DNA of 64,000 bases from Pascua guehoae (lineage: Eukaryota; Basidiomycota; Tremellomycetes; Trichosporonales; Trichosporonaceae). Shown here one piece after another: positions 1-12,346 of this stretch. Each line of letters starts with the position of its first letter. Position 1 is the stretch's first letter. The position numbers and the translations under genes are program-made. Location: NCBI GenBank assembly GCA_001600415.1, contig BCJX01000007.1:652032-716031 (forward strand), in the 5' to 3' direction. The notes under the pieces were generated by a model that saw nothing but the letters and a program-made list of their open reading frames with translations, ran no database searches and was not told where the DNA came from.

Positions 1-56
1 TGCATCGCAATCCGGCTACAGTATGCCGAATTCCATTACCCTCTCCCCACCAGCCC

Positions 57-3000
57 TCATGGTGTCGCCCGCGGCAACCATCCCGCCCCAGTGGTATCCG
101 GCACTATCTCAGGCTGCAGCAACGACGATCCTACCGTCAGCTCGCCCCGCAAGACAACCAACGCACCATCAATGCCAGCGAACCAGTTTGCAAGAAAGTT
201 CAAGTCATCCGGGCATCCCTGCCACCCCTCAGCCGGCATCGCGGCGGTGGCGTCGTACCCGAGTGGCGACTGTGTGTGGGTCTGGGCAGGTAGCTGGTCC
301 CATGGGAGCGGGTTGAAGCCCGTGAGGAGTTGTTCAATGGTGGTCTGGTCCTCGGTGGTGGCGACGGGCGCCGGTGCAGTCGCCGATGCACGCGTTGCGT
401 CTTCGCTTATCGTGGTGAGGGGCAGCACACCCTGCTCTCGCGCACGGCCGACGGCGCGGCGCAGAATGTCTGTAAACGGGTGTGCGGGGTCTGGGGTCAG
501 ACTACAGTATGCCCCCAGGAGAGAATTCATCAAAAGGGGCTCGCTTACAGTGTGGAAGCTTTAGGAGGAGCTTGTCAATGTCCAGGCTGACCTGGTACAG
601 ATCGCACGCCTCGGGGAGCAGCTCGAGCGTCCGGATGAGGTACCGCGCCACAGCGACAATGCCAATATCTGCCATCAGCGATGCCACCAATGCGCGCGGG
701 CTGGCTTACGGAAAGCATGATTTGCTGAGAGTTAGCCCTTGTCATGTCGGGAGCACGTTACACTCACCATACTCCGAGTCCTTTGCCTGTGGCCCCGCGC
801 CGATGGCCGAGATGAGGTATGAAGCAGCACGCACGGCGGCTCCTAGCCACTGCCGCCGCTCGCGGGAGAGGGCCATCATGTCGTTCTTGTTACGCACACC
901 CGCCCATGCGCGCGAGTTGGTGTACATTCTGGGCGTTAGATTTCGCTCCGCCTAGACGGCTTACATAGCGTATGACCTTTGGCTCTTGACTGCGGATTAG
1001 CTATAATACCCATCCCCATCCCACTTACCCTCTCTGACCAGGTAGTGGTCATCGGCGAGACCCATTCGACCTAAAGTGTCAGCAAGACTCGTAAGCATCA
1101 ACTTACGGTAGTAGTCTGTCCAGTACTCGAAATGCTCCTGGATCTTGCGATTTGCATCGCGCAACTGCTCGTCAAGACCTGGAGACTGAACGGGTACAGT
1201 CTGGAACGGATGAAATTGGGATTCTGCACGTCAGCTTGACTGTCTCTGTAAAGGCACCCACCTCTGGCTTCGAGCAGCTCGACCGAGACGACAAGTCGGC
1301 TGTCCCAGATGTTGGACAGAGGGTGCTCGAGAAGGTCGCGAGCATATCGCGTACGCTCGCCTTGGATTTGTATAGGAGTGGTGAACTGAACAGGGAGAGC
1401 GTGATTGAACGACAATCTGGCATCAGCGAGGACATATATGCAACGCACTCATAGCCTTGTTTCACGAGCTGGGCAAGTCAGTGCTGCGGCAGCTGGACGA
1501 ATTACAACTCACAGCGAGCCACACACGCGCGCCGACAACGAGAGAACGTTGTCGCTCGCTTGACCTGTTGGGCTCGAGGCGCGTCTTTTGGAGGTATGTC
1601 AAGCAGCGGTACAGCCGCATGTCGACACTGTATATCAGGTCTATCCCACTGTACCCCTTTACTCACGCCATGGATATTGCGTGGCAGCACGAGCGCCAGC
1701 CGTGCTCGGTCCACGAGCTCAGCAGAGCTGGGTGTTAGTACGGCAGAAGCCAACAGCGCAGCACTAATGATACTCACTGAGCCCCTGCACCGTTTCCAGC
1801 GTTGAAACCGGCGAGAACAGGGTCAGTTTCGCTGTGTGGGTCAGCCAGGCATCTCAGCGAGACACGACCCACCCATGTTTTCTGCCTGATCGCGGCACTT
1901 CTTCGTAAGGTCAGAGGGCATGCCGCATCCGTCCCTGGCGCGTAGAGAAACATGCAGGATGACAGTTACGAGGAATGGAGATCTGCGCCTCAGACTGTGC
2001 GGGTCAGCAGGACCATCTTCGAGCCACCCACTCTTCCCATGTATCTTCTCGTGGATCGAGGATGGGCATGAACGGGTACGCGTGCTTGAAGAACCTGCAG
2101 TCAGCGCAAACTTAGAGGGTGACTCACAAGTCGAACAGAGTTCGCCCTTCCTCTTCCGAGCACCACCCCAGTGTCACAGGGTCGGCGGAGTAGAACACCG
2201 CGCCATGGGGGCGGACGGGAGGATGAACGGCCACCGAGCCCTCATCACCGGTAGCATCCGAGTCGAGCCGTCGTCGTTTTGTACGATGTCCGACCTCGGC
2301 TGCCAGCGTCGCCCACCTTCCAGTTGCGGGGCTCGTGGCATATCCCTCCGCGCGCAATCTGTGCTCTTCCTCTCTGCGGGTGAGGTCACGGAGCGGCTCC
2401 CACTGCATGGCGCTCTGGATCGGGTCGTCTTCGTCCGAGTTGTCCGCTTCATTCGGTGCAATGGGGACAGGCTGGGACTCGGATCGTCGCGGGGAAAAGT
2501 TCCATGTTGACGCGCTGGCAGGGAGCGGTGTATCAGTCCAGCGTGTAGCATTGGGCGATGTGTTTGTTGGCGCTTGTGAAGGGAAGGAAGGGAAAGTGTG
2601 GATGTTGGGTGGATCATCTGTCGTCAGCACAGTGTGCGGGCAAGGCAGTCTCACTGGACAGGGTTGGTGCCGACAAGACTGTATGGGGCGATGGCAGAGC
2701 TGGAGTTGGTGGCCTAGCGAGACTCCGGAGAAAGGTCGAGATGTCGTCGAGCTTTTGGTTGATGCCTCCAACCTGGCCCTCGAGCGACTCGAGGCGGCTC
2801 TTGGTCGCCTTGGTAAACATCTCGATTTCTTCGGGTACGATGCGCGTGCCCGAGCTCTCAAAGCGGCAGTCAAGATGCATCGTGCGGCACCGTTTGCAAG
2901 GCGGGTTCTCCTTGCCGATGCATCGGATCTTCATCTTGCGGCAGCCATCCTGTTGTCAGAGAAAGTTCAGCGTTGGAGCAAACGCACGCATGCACCTGGA

Positions 3001-3101
3001 ACAGTCAGCGTCATTCATGTAGCGATGAGAAACGTACGGGCTGGTGCTTCCTTGGAGTCTCCCTCGTCCACTGATGAGCCGCGCTGGTCGTTTGATGACA
3101 T
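57..3101 (-). CDS. Zn2Cys6 fungal transcription factor (zinc cluster + fungal-specific TF domain)
   Basis: Nuclear DNA-binding regulator; target genes unknown. I place the start at 3101-3099. Exons derived from splice sites: 3038-3101, 2988-2995, 2655-2949, 2128-2617, 2032-2094, then one starting at 1994 and several more to the stop at 57-59 (the lower half is less exact). The N-terminus reads RACDGCRKMKIRC, followed by PPCKRCRTMHLDC, giving the six cysteines of a Zn2Cys6 cluster, then a coiled-coil linker (SRLESLEGQVGGINQKLDD). The middle region has the signature LFDLFFKHAYPFMPILDP followed by RRRSPFLVTVIL, as in the fungal_trans domain. The last exon (about 57-533) is an acidic, Pro/Thr-rich tail typical of an activation region. 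Introns are 33-42 nt. It is divergent from the secreted-protein gene at 4212. The family call is secure; its regulon cannot be read from sequence. Confidence 0.9.
2988..2995 (-). other. 8-nt micro-exon inside the zinc cluster
   Basis: Between intron 2996-3037 (gtacgt...ttccag) and intron 2950-2987 (gtgcgt...acaacag) only eight bases, GTGCATGC, appear to be exonic. With the last base of exon 1 they encode R-A-C, supplying the first zinc-binding Cys of the RACDGCRKMK motif. No continuous reading frame across the region restores this cysteine, and both flanking 5' splice sites are canonical. Inference from splice-site and motif logic only. Confidence 0.7.
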
Positions 3102-4211
3102 TCTGGCTGTTATTGATGATGATGGTGGTAGTGAGCAGAGTACAACAATGTTGGAGCACGGAACAGCCGTCTTCTCTCATCGGGGCCGGATGTAGCTGGC
3201 TGGTGTCATGTGTCCCCACTCTGATATCGGCCAAACGAAGTCGGCAATGACCGGCCCCCCCAACTTCATCAGCGGTGCATGTGATGGCCATCAGAAGGCT
3301 CTTGGTGGTCCCCACAAAGGCTGACAGAGGATGACAACCAAAGCACAGGTAGGATCGAACGGGAATCTTGTCGCGACGAACGGGAATCTTGACATGATAT
3401 GGGCAATCTTATCCATTTCACTACAACGGCCTGTCGGCGACTCGGCCCGGCCCCTCAACGTCATCACTGCGGGCGGGCAACTCAAACGGCCGGCCAACCA
3501 ACGATGGGTCGCACACCTCGGCCCGTCGTTGGACCAGGTCTTGATTTTGGCGGCGCCCCACTGTCATGCATGCCTCAGCCCTTCAAGACAACAGTGGGGT
3601 CGGCACCTCCACACTGCCATGTGCACCGGCCGTGTCCGAAATCGGGGGGATGTCGGCGAAGAGATAGTTCAGCTTGTTGAGTTTCGGACATGTGGCCAGT
3701 GAGAGGAGATGAGTCAAGAAAGCGGCCGAGTGGTTCTGACGTTGGGGACCGAGTGGGGCATGAGCAACGGAGTGGGTGTGATCAACATTAAGATGGCGCA
3801 AGGGCCAAGATAACTGTGATAAACAAACATGGCAAGTGACAGGTGTGTGGATGAGAAGTGTGTGTGTTGTTGTTGTTGCCAACCTGAGGTCTAAGGATGC
3901 GGCATGGATACATGTTCAAGTGGCGTCAGCTTGATCAGGCTGCAGGTTGGTTAGCGTCTACCATGTTCCCACAAGACGTCGGCACCACGAGCTAGCGGGC
4001 TGTACTGGCGATGCATGCAGAGCACGAAAAGAATCACCTAGAGTTGTTCCCGTGCATTGTGCCTAGCCCGGTGCCCTTGTCCTCAGGCAACTGGGTGAAA
4101 TTCGAGACATCATTCGATCATCCATCACCTTGGCAACACAAAAACACGCAGCATCATCATTGTCTTCTTCTCATATTCGCCCACTCGACCGACCATCCAT
4201 CAAACTTCACC
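3102..4211. other. Intergenic, divergent promoter region
   Basis: About 1.1 kb between the divergent transcription factor and secreted-protein genes. The short open frames here lack family features. I see no RNA gene or repeat. It presumably holds both promoters. Confidence 0.6.
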
Positions 4212-5116
4212 ATGCTCGTCGCACACACCATCCTCCTCAGCGCTGCTAGTACGTCCCAACACGAATCCCTAGTGCCGTCGTATCACCCGACGCTGACATA
4301 CTAGCTGCCGCCGTTGCTGCCTCCAGCTCGTTTGCGGTTGTCAAGCGCGCTGATTTCCCTCTCTCTGCGATCCCTTCCGTGTGCGACAATGACTGCACCA
4401 CGTACAAGAACGTCTTCGGCACCTGCCCCGACTCGCCCTCGGACTCGGTGTGCAGCACTGTTTGCAATGTGAGAATCGGAAAGGCGGTCTCAGCCTGGAT
4501 CTACAGGCTGGGGGGCTTGTTACCCGGACCGCCTTGGTCTTGGAGGACGTGACACGGACGTCGTGCAATGTGCAGGTGGCTCGCCATCGAAGCACCACTT
4601 GCAATAACCGCCAACCATATGAGCCAGCTCGCATGACTGACACCCACAGGGCACTGTCCTCACCGAGTTCCAGGTGTGCATCGGCTGCCTCCAGAACAAC
4701 CGCGACCAGAACGTCACCCTCTACGACATTGACCTCCTGAACACCGCCCACCAGCAACTCGCTCAGCAGTGCATCACCGACGGCTCCCCGAGCGTGTTCA
4801 GCGGCACGGTCGTGGTCCCAACCACTGTGACGTACCCCGAGGGCGTCGACAAGGCAACGTACGCTACCAACCCGGTTCAGGCATCCAACTCTGCCGCCGC
4901 CTCGTCTGTTGCCGCGACCACCTCGGTGAGTTGCCCAGAGACCGCATAAAACTGACAATTCAGGGCACCTCTGCTGCCGCCTCTGGCTCTGGCTCTGGCT
5001 CGGCTTCTACCAGCGCGCCCGCCCAGTCCGCGACCCCGACAAGCGGTGCTAGCTCCCTCGTCGCGTCGCTCGGGGCGCTCACCATTGCCGTCGCTGGTGC
5101 CGTTCTCGCCATTTAA
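4212..5116 (+). CDS. Small secreted, probably GPI-anchored Ser/Ala-rich protein
   Basis: Four exons: 4212-4248, 4305-4468, 4650-4925, 4964-5116, giving 209 residues. Residues 1 to about 20 (MLVAHTILLSAATAAVAA) form a signal peptide, followed by a Kex2-like VVKR site. The mature part has paired cysteines (VCDNDC, GTCPDS, VCSTVC, VCIGC), consistent with disulfides in an extracellular domain, and an N-V-T glycosylation site. The C-terminal third is Ser/Ala/Thr-rich (AASGSGSGSAS) and ends in a hydrophobic stretch (LGALTIAVAGAVLAI) with no residues after it, the expected GPI-transfer signal. It is therefore probably a cell-surface or wall protein; no enzymatic motif is visible. Intron 2 (181 nt) is much longer than its neighbours. 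The model keeps phase through all junctions. Confidence 0.85.
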
Positions 5117-5499
5117 CACCCTCCAACACACCAGTGGAGTCAAGGGCGACCTGTTGTCAATGCCCCCTTTGCCGTCTGCATAATCGAACACTGAACCGCT
5201 CCTTTGCTTGATTATTTCTTTCTCGTTAATGCAGCCCTTACCTCTTTCAATCTCATAACACTGTCGCTGATTCCTTGAATCACTGGTTGTCCAAACCGGA
5301 CAGAGCCTGGACGTCCCCGCATTGCGATTCGGCAACCGGTGGTCGTTGACAGAGAAGGATACGCCGCGCACTTCAACCTGTTGGAATGTTGGCTCTGCTG
5401 CACATTATCAGCCCGAGCGCTTCAGAGAACCTTACCGGCCTGTTGAGGCCTGACGATCACATTGTGCAGGAGAGCAGCGCGATGTTCACCGACCTTAGC

Positions 5500-6349
5500 G
5501 GTTGCGATGCCTGCGCTTGTGAGGGAGATTTTGATGCAGTCGGTGTGGCCCGTGCCTCTTTCATCGCCTGTGCTTGCCCTCCCGAGTTGCCACGGTATCT
5601 CGCCCGTCGCGGTCGCTTCGATGTTGCGAAATGTTCTGTCCAGCGGACCGCACGCCCAGGATGCTTTGAGGACTAGGAGCTCGATGCTCAGGTCGCGCTC
5701 ACGCGCCACACGCTCGAGCTGGAGGCGCAGGAGAACTAGAACCGGTCCATCTTCAAGGCGTTCAAGGGCGGCTCCAACCTCGGTCGTACCGAGATCTGCT
5801 GTGCAGTCTGATGATCCAACAGTGGTGAGGCCAAGGCGTCGCCGGATATGTCGCGCAGTTCCTCCAGAACGGTGGGCTTGACATTGACAAGTCGTTCGAC
5901 ATGAACCTCGGCTCATACGGCATGCCCGTCTTTACATCGTCGTCTGGTTTGGCATGGGACAGTGGGGTCGCTGCCCCATCAACATCTCAGGCCAAGTTGC
6001 GATCGCTGCACTCCTCGGCGTCATTGGCACCCTTGGCTGGCTTCGTCCAGGACAGCTCAGACTCGATCACCGCCGCCCAGCTCTACCTGCCCATGATCTC
6101 CCCCAAATCATGGGCTTGGGAGGCCAGGAGTTTGCTCTTTTGGATGGGTACCGACATCATTGGCGCCACTGCTACTTCCACCTCCCCGAGAGCCGCGTGA
6201 GGCCTTATGGCGAGCTCGACATTCTCTTCCACAATGGCATTCCTGCTCGCAAGTTTGAGACCACGGACGTGGAGGAGTTTGCTGGCACCAACGATGGAGC
6301 TGTCCCCGACCAGAAGCACGACGGCGAGATTGAGCACAGAGATGTATAA
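5500..6349 (+). pseudogene. Decayed MAL-type alpha-glucoside:H+ symporter (MFS sugar porter)
   Basis: Colinear fragments of a maltose/alpha-glucoside permease lie in all three frames: MQSVWPVPL near 5534, CPPELPRYLARRGR near 5577, LTRHTLELEAQEN near 5695, RTEICCAV near 5790, FDMNLGSYGM near 5899, MGQWGRCPI near 5954, and the cytoplasmic tail YGELDILFHNGIPARKF near 6208. These match the order in fungal MAL61-like transporters from about the middle loop to the C-terminus. At least four frame changes and several in-frame stops separate them, and the N-terminal half is missing (5117-5500 holds nothing convincing). It cannot encode a working carrier. The parental gene was an MFS protein with 12 membrane segments. 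Boundaries are approximate. Confidence 0.85.
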
Positions 6350-6928
6350 GTAGTGTCATCGTGATGGAAAGTGTAAAATGAGTGTTTGGCGACTGTCGTC
6401 TACTCGCATGGCCAGAAGAGTCACAGCGGTCGATACACCTCGCAACAGACTGTTAATCGTTCACTCTATGATCCTACTGCAGGGTACTTGGATGAAGAAT
6501 GATATCACCCTCGTCTGTCAAGAAGGGGGGAGTCAGTCCTGGAATGCACCCATGTTGCTTGTTGGCATGGTCCGGGTGCACGCTGGAATCGGGTGGCTGG
6601 TGGCTGGTGATGGGAGCGGAAGCAAAAAAAAAAAAACCTCCGTCCCGGCCCGAGCGGGAGATGCCCCGAGCGCGCCTTCCCCGTTGTACGGTGTGGTCAG
6701 GCATGGCACGGCATGTGGGTGGCATGGGTGGGTGGATGGATTGGGTTGTTGTGACGCGTGACGCGCCCGATTTGCATTCTGAACGAAAGACAGTCAACAA
6801 CATCACAACCACCACCGCGTCCTACTACTTTGCACTTTGCCTTCCTCCATCAACCACATCCAACCACCTTCCTTCGCCATCCACATCCCTTCCATCAACA
6901 CCCATCTTGGCGGCATAGTCTGTCGAGA
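6350..6928. other. Intergenic / CLASP promoter
   Basis: About 580 bases holding an A13 run near 6625-6637, an ACGCGT box and a CT/CA-rich leader just before the CLASP start. No supported gene. Confidence 0.6.
6754..6759. promoter_or_regulatory. ACGCGT (MCB-like) box upstream of the CLASP gene
   Basis: The palindrome ACGCGT sits about 170 bases before the CLASP start, followed by a second overlapping GACGCG. In yeasts ACGCGT is the MluI cell-cycle box bound by MBF (Mbp1-Swi6) for G1/S expression. A six-base match can be chance; its relevance here is inferred from position. Confidence 0.35.
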
Positions 6929-9900
6929 ATGGGACGAGACGACAAAATAAGCGAGAGGATTCCAGTACGTAACTTGGTGGCAAGAAGGTTTGGCAAGGGG
7001 ATTCTAATCGCGATCTGCAGTGCCCGACACCGCAAGCCCTCCAAGCCGAAGTGGATGCCCTCGCATCCACTCTCGACCAGGATGAACGAGAAGACACGTT
7101 TGAAAAGTTCATCAAGGCCATTCTGCGCTTCGCAGCTGTCACACGAGGCGGCGGATACAAGCATCGCGATGTGTTTGTGCGCGGCGTCGGGAACAAGGGC
7201 GTCGGTCTCCGCCTGGTGGATTGCGTGAGTGCATCAGTCGTTTGACGACGGGACGCACGGGACCGAGGATCAGCTAATGTATACAGATGCTCTCGGACCG
7301 CACTCGCCTGTCTGCCCCTGTAACCGAGTTCCTTGGCAAGACCATCGCACCGCGTTTGAAGGACGACTTCGCGCCGCTCATTCACCTCTACCTGCCACCC
7401 CTTGTGCGCCTTCTGGGACGCCCAAACAAAGTATACGTCAAGCGCGCAAACGAGTGCCTGCTCTCCATCATTTCCAACTGCCATCACGCTTCTATTCTCC
7501 TGTACCTGCGCACTGGTCTCGAGGAGAAGAGCGACGTCTGCCGCCGTCACTCCATCCTAGGCATTGAGAGCGCTGTCCTCGAATGGTCGGATACAGTCTG
7601 GCACGAGCGGGATCTCGAAGTCCTTGAAATCTCCATACAAAAGGCGGCTGTCGACAGGGACTCTGACGTACGCAAAACCGCAAAACGCGTATGGGCGCTG
7701 TTCATGGAGGTTTGGCCTACACGCGTCGAGGAGTGAGTAACCACTCGACAAGCTCCTGCTGACATTGAGTTTCACCACCGACTTGACACCTACCATTCGA
7801 CGGTACCTTGACATTCCATTGTCTGACTTGCCATCCAAGCCCAAGTCACGACCGGGTCTGGGTCCCCCACCTCGTGCTGCAGCATCCCACGCACCGAGGG
7901 GCGCCGCAACCCAAGAGGCGGTGCTGGGCGGCCCATCACGGACACGAAGCGCTTTGCCACGTCCGGAATATCTTTCGTCCTCGTCCGGATCGTCTCGACA
8001 GGCGCCCAGTCGATCCGTAGAGTCTTCGCGTGCTCCGTCAGCAGGGTCGAGCTTTCGCGCTCAGCTGGCGGCTGGGTCGCACTACGGCGAGCGACAACGG
8101 TCACGCTCGCCTGTGAAGGCCACAGACCCATTGCCCACTCGGGTGACACGGTCTACATCAAACCACGGGACTCTCTCACACGCGTCGTCATCTTCCAGTC
8201 TCGGAAGTAACACCCATGACTACCCGCGACAACCTGCACCACCTCCGAAATCCAACCGCCCCGGCCTTCATTCCACGGCGTCATCGGGCAACCTGGGGAG
8301 ATTGGGTCCACCATCACGCAGCGTTCGCGTAGACGCTGCGGATGAGCCCTACAGGGCCACTCGCTCTGCCTCAGCGAGCGAACGGAGTGACCGCTCGGCG
8401 GCGTCTCGGAACATGGGCCCACCTCAGCGGCACCCGACAGCCGACATCAAGCCTAGCAGGGACATTGCGCGCACCACTGGACGTCCTCCAGAATCATCGT
8501 CTGGGCCGGTGAGGCAGTCGTCCCGAAAGCTCTCACCGCAGCCTACTGCCCCACCTGAGCCGCCCAAGCAACCCAGCCGTGTCAAGGATCGCGTCAGCGA
8601 CTTTGAACGCTTAGTGGAGGAGAAGGTGGCCGAGCGAGAAGCTATAGCTACCAAACGTCCTTCAAATCACGACCTTGCAGCTGTTGCTGCCGCCGTACCC
8701 CTGCCTCCAGGAGATTCACCCGTTCTCCGGCCTGCGTCACGTCGCCCGGGACCTGTGGATTCCCCCTCCATCGCCATGCTGCTGGGCCGTCGCCCAACGA
8801 CCGACCCCTACTTACGCGATAGCAACATTACCCTCCTCGACCTCTCTGTGGTGGAGAGTGTAGTGGAATCGCCTGCTCCAGCAGCTGCCCAGTCGTACTC
8901 TGCACAGTCGACACCCACCCCCAGCGTTGCCCAATTAATAAACCGCTTCTCCGCGTCTCCAAATACCACACCTCTGCGCCGTGTCAAATCGTTATCTACC
9001 CACAACACGTCGACCACGCCCACCGTGACCCCCCCGGTCGCCGGCTCTGAAGCAACCCGCCGCATCTCGCCACTACCCAAACGCATGTCTAGCGAACCTC
9101 TTGTCGACGTCAGCCCAGCGCGCTCACTGAAACGCAAAGGCTCCGATCTCGAGGCTCTTCTCTCGATGCAGGTCGAGGAGACGCCAAAGCGGGCAGTGGC
9201 GCCGCGCTTTAGCGTCACACCGCTCATTGCATTCGGCGACTCGCCTGAGCAACTTCAACAGTCGAAGCCATATGTCTTTGGTGTTCGCCGCCAGAGCATG
9301 CTGGCCGACCTGATGAGCATCAACGACGCGGCACCGTTGGAACCGCAGCATCTTACCCAGCTGGCCGACCTCGACGAGGGCGGAGAGGACCAGGACGACG
9401 CCGACGTCACAGTCATTGCGCAATCCCATTCATCGCCACCGAACCAGGGGTGCAGCATGGCTGACCTCGTGACAGAGGAGACCGGACGCAGCAATACCAT
9501 CGACCTCGGTTCCGATGTGGAGGACTATGGCGACACCACGGTTCGGCAGTTGTTCATTCAGGACACACAGGCCGACGTGGAATCGAGCATGGACGAACCA
9601 GCGATTGAGGGGGGACATCCGGAACTGCCAGCTGCCGAGCAAGCGACGCCGGCTGGGGAAACGTTGGTCCTCACCGAGGCTGTGGCTGAGGTCGTCGACG
9701 AGGAGGCTGTGACTGAGGTCGTCGACGAGGACCGGGGCGCAGAAATCGGCAACACCGAAGACGCCGACGCTGAGCCTGAGAGCCAAGGCGAGTCCGAACC
9801 CGAGTCGGAACCCGAGTTTAAGACTGCTGAAAGTGCTGTAGAGGTGGTTGAGCCTCCCGCCGTTGAAGCGGTTGAGCCTCCAATCGTAAAGGTGGTGGAA

Positions 9901-12093
9901 CCTCCTACCGTCGAGGAGCTGGTGGAGGCTCCTGTTGTCGAAGTGTCCAAGCCAGCTGGTCTCGCTCCGGAAGTTGATCCAACTCGGCTTGCTCCCGTCG
10001 AGGTGGATGAACCAGCCCAACTCGCTCCGGTCGACATGGTCAACGCCGATCAAGTTGACATGTTCGAGCCAACCCCTGCAGACGAGCACTCCTTGGTGCC
10101 GCAACGGCCTGTGCCTTCACCAGCCAAGCCCACGATCGACGACGGCCCGCAAGATGGCACGGGCCTTCTGGCAACCACCCCACAGTCAACATCTCCAGTC
10201 AACACCCCTTCAAACCTCTCGGCAACGTCGTCCGCGACTGCTTCGGCGGTCTCTACAGCCAACCACAGCCCGGTCAAGCCAACTGTGGCACCCGCTGGAC
10301 CATCGCGGGTTTCGTCGCGCCGCACGACCCGTAACCGAGTTCCCTCGAGCACGGACAAGAAGCCCTTCCGCCCAGTGTCGCGGCTTGGCGTTGCCGAGCC
10401 CAAGGCTGCTCCCGCTCCTGCGCGATTGGCGACAAAGGGTATCTCCAAATCTACGCAGGCCACAAAGACTACTACAAAGTCTGCTGTGGTACCAGACGCC
10501 AAGCCTGACGCTTTGGTTGAACGCCCAACATCTAGCGCCGCTTCGGTTGAACGCCCGACTTCGAGCGCAGCTTCGATTGAACGCCCGACTTCTAGCACAG
10601 GCAATGCGAAGCCTACTCGGGCAGCGACGACTCGCGTAGCCTCTGGCTCCAATCTCCACAAACCTACGGCTGCCGCCGCCGCCCGAGCAGCGGCGAATCT
10701 TGCACAGCGTGCAGTTCAAGACGCAAAGGAGAAAGAAAAGGAGAAGGAGAGGGAGCCTCTCAAACCGGCGTCTCGCCCAGCATCATCACTGGCAGCTCAC
10801 GCCCCTCCCCCACCCGCCGCCGCTCGGCCTCGCCCAGCGTCCCGCCCAACAGGCGCCGCTTTTGGCTCGACCGCTGCCTCGCGTGCACGCGCCGCGGAGG
10901 CTGCACTCCCCCCCACCAAGCGCCAGCGCGTCAAGCTCAAGGCGCCCATGGAGAGCTTCCGTCCGGGTAGTGCGCGAGTCAACCAGTCAAAGCATACCAT
11001 CCTCGGCAAGGTTGAGCCGGCGGTAGGACGACGTGCGAAGACGACTGCGCGGGGCACGCGGGCGACACGGCCAACGGAACCGGAGACGGCAACATTTCCG
11101 ATCCCTGGTCCCGCGCTCGAGGTGAAGGGAGCGGCACGGAAGCAAGTAGGCAACGTGGACAGCAAGCTAGCTTCTGGCATTAACCGCTCCGTTGCTCGTA
11201 GCTCAGCCGCGGAGAAGGGGAAGCCAGCTGCATTCCCCAGCACTGTCGCCGCCAGCGACGCAGCAGTAGTCCAACGGACCACTCCCGGTCTGAAGGACAA
11301 GTCTCCCAAGTCCGCGACATCGTCTCTTGCTATCCCCGGTGCCGGGAACCAGGCTGCGGCCGACGACGACACCGTTGCACGAACCCCAACAACCACTTCG
11401 CCTCTCCTGAAGAGCGCCCATCTCTCTCCGGCCTCGTCGCGGTACACGGCCTATACAGATCGCTCGGAGACGTCTGCCACGCGGTCACCAGCGGCAATGG
11501 CGCCTACTCTGCCCCGCCCTCTTGACCCCGTCCTCACGCCGGCGCACTCGGCCAACGTGTCGTCGTCACTGGTCTCCCCTGGTCTCGAGTCCCCTGCGTT
11601 GCGGCACTCGCGTCGCATCTCGGGAATTCCAAGCGGGCTGAAGAAGGCTCTCGCGGACGATGCGAGCCCAAACACGAGCGGCAGGAGCGTGAGCGGCACC
11701 CCGAGCAACATGGGTGCTGTAACGGAAGACGAAGACGATGACGACTGTGTGGCCGACCAAACGTTGCAACCACGCATGACGCGTGCCCTCGCGCGCACCC
11801 TCGAGACGGAGAAGCGCAGCAAAGAGAAGGAGAACAAAAACGCGGTCGGCATCAAGGCCAATGGTGAGGGCGCCAAGTACGGCGCTCTCAACATCTCCAT
11901 TCCCGACGGGGATGATGTCGATGCAGATGCGCCGCAGACGGCTCGGCGACTCGACCACGACGTCTCGACGCCACCACCCAAGTCGGCTGCGTCGCTGCTT
12001 GCCAAGCTTGGCGGTGTGGGCACGCCTGATGACCGCAAGGCCCTCACGCCACGCGACGCCAACCGAACAAAGTCGGCCGAGGACGATGCTTGA
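6929..12093 (+). CDS. CLASP-family microtubule-associated protein (CLASP_N/TOG domain, long disordered tail)
   Basis: Four exons: 6929-6964, 7021-7224, 7287-7732, 7770-12093; 1669 residues. Residues about 15-240 form one CLASP_N/TOG HEAT-repeat domain: SDRTRLSAPVTEFLG, RPNKVYVKRANECL, and DSDVRKTAKRVWALF are characteristic. TOG domains bind tubulin; CLASPs promote microtubule rescue and stabilise spindle midzone and cortical microtubules. The rest (about 1400 residues in one exon) is Ser/Pro/Ala-rich and predicted disordered, with VEPP-type repeats (near 9838-9925), a run of 10-residue VERPTSSAAS repeats (near 10520-10590) and basic patches that could bind microtubules. I see no second TOG array or C-terminal CLIP-binding domain, so it may be a divergent or second CLASP. 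Followed 253 bases later by RPB3 on the same strand. Confidence 0.85.
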
Positions 12094-12346
12094 AGCTGAA
12101 GAATGATATGATAGTGTTTTATGTACTGTATAGTACGATGTGCATGATGTCCACACCATGTTTCCTGGGACGTTTGATGCATGGATGGATCGAACTCGCG
12201 CACTCTATCAAGTAAGTAGTGCAGAAGTGAGCCTGACGCGGAACCAATCATTGTTTGTGGGTGTCAGGCTGCCTCCGCCGCCTCCAAGATTCGGGTTACA
12301 ACAAACTCGTCACTCACCACCACTCTCGTCCACCATCCCATCCACC

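Noticed and set aside
9430..10104. Minus-strand open frame opposite the CLASP tail
   Set aside because: Its repetitive translation is the complement of the VEPP repeats.
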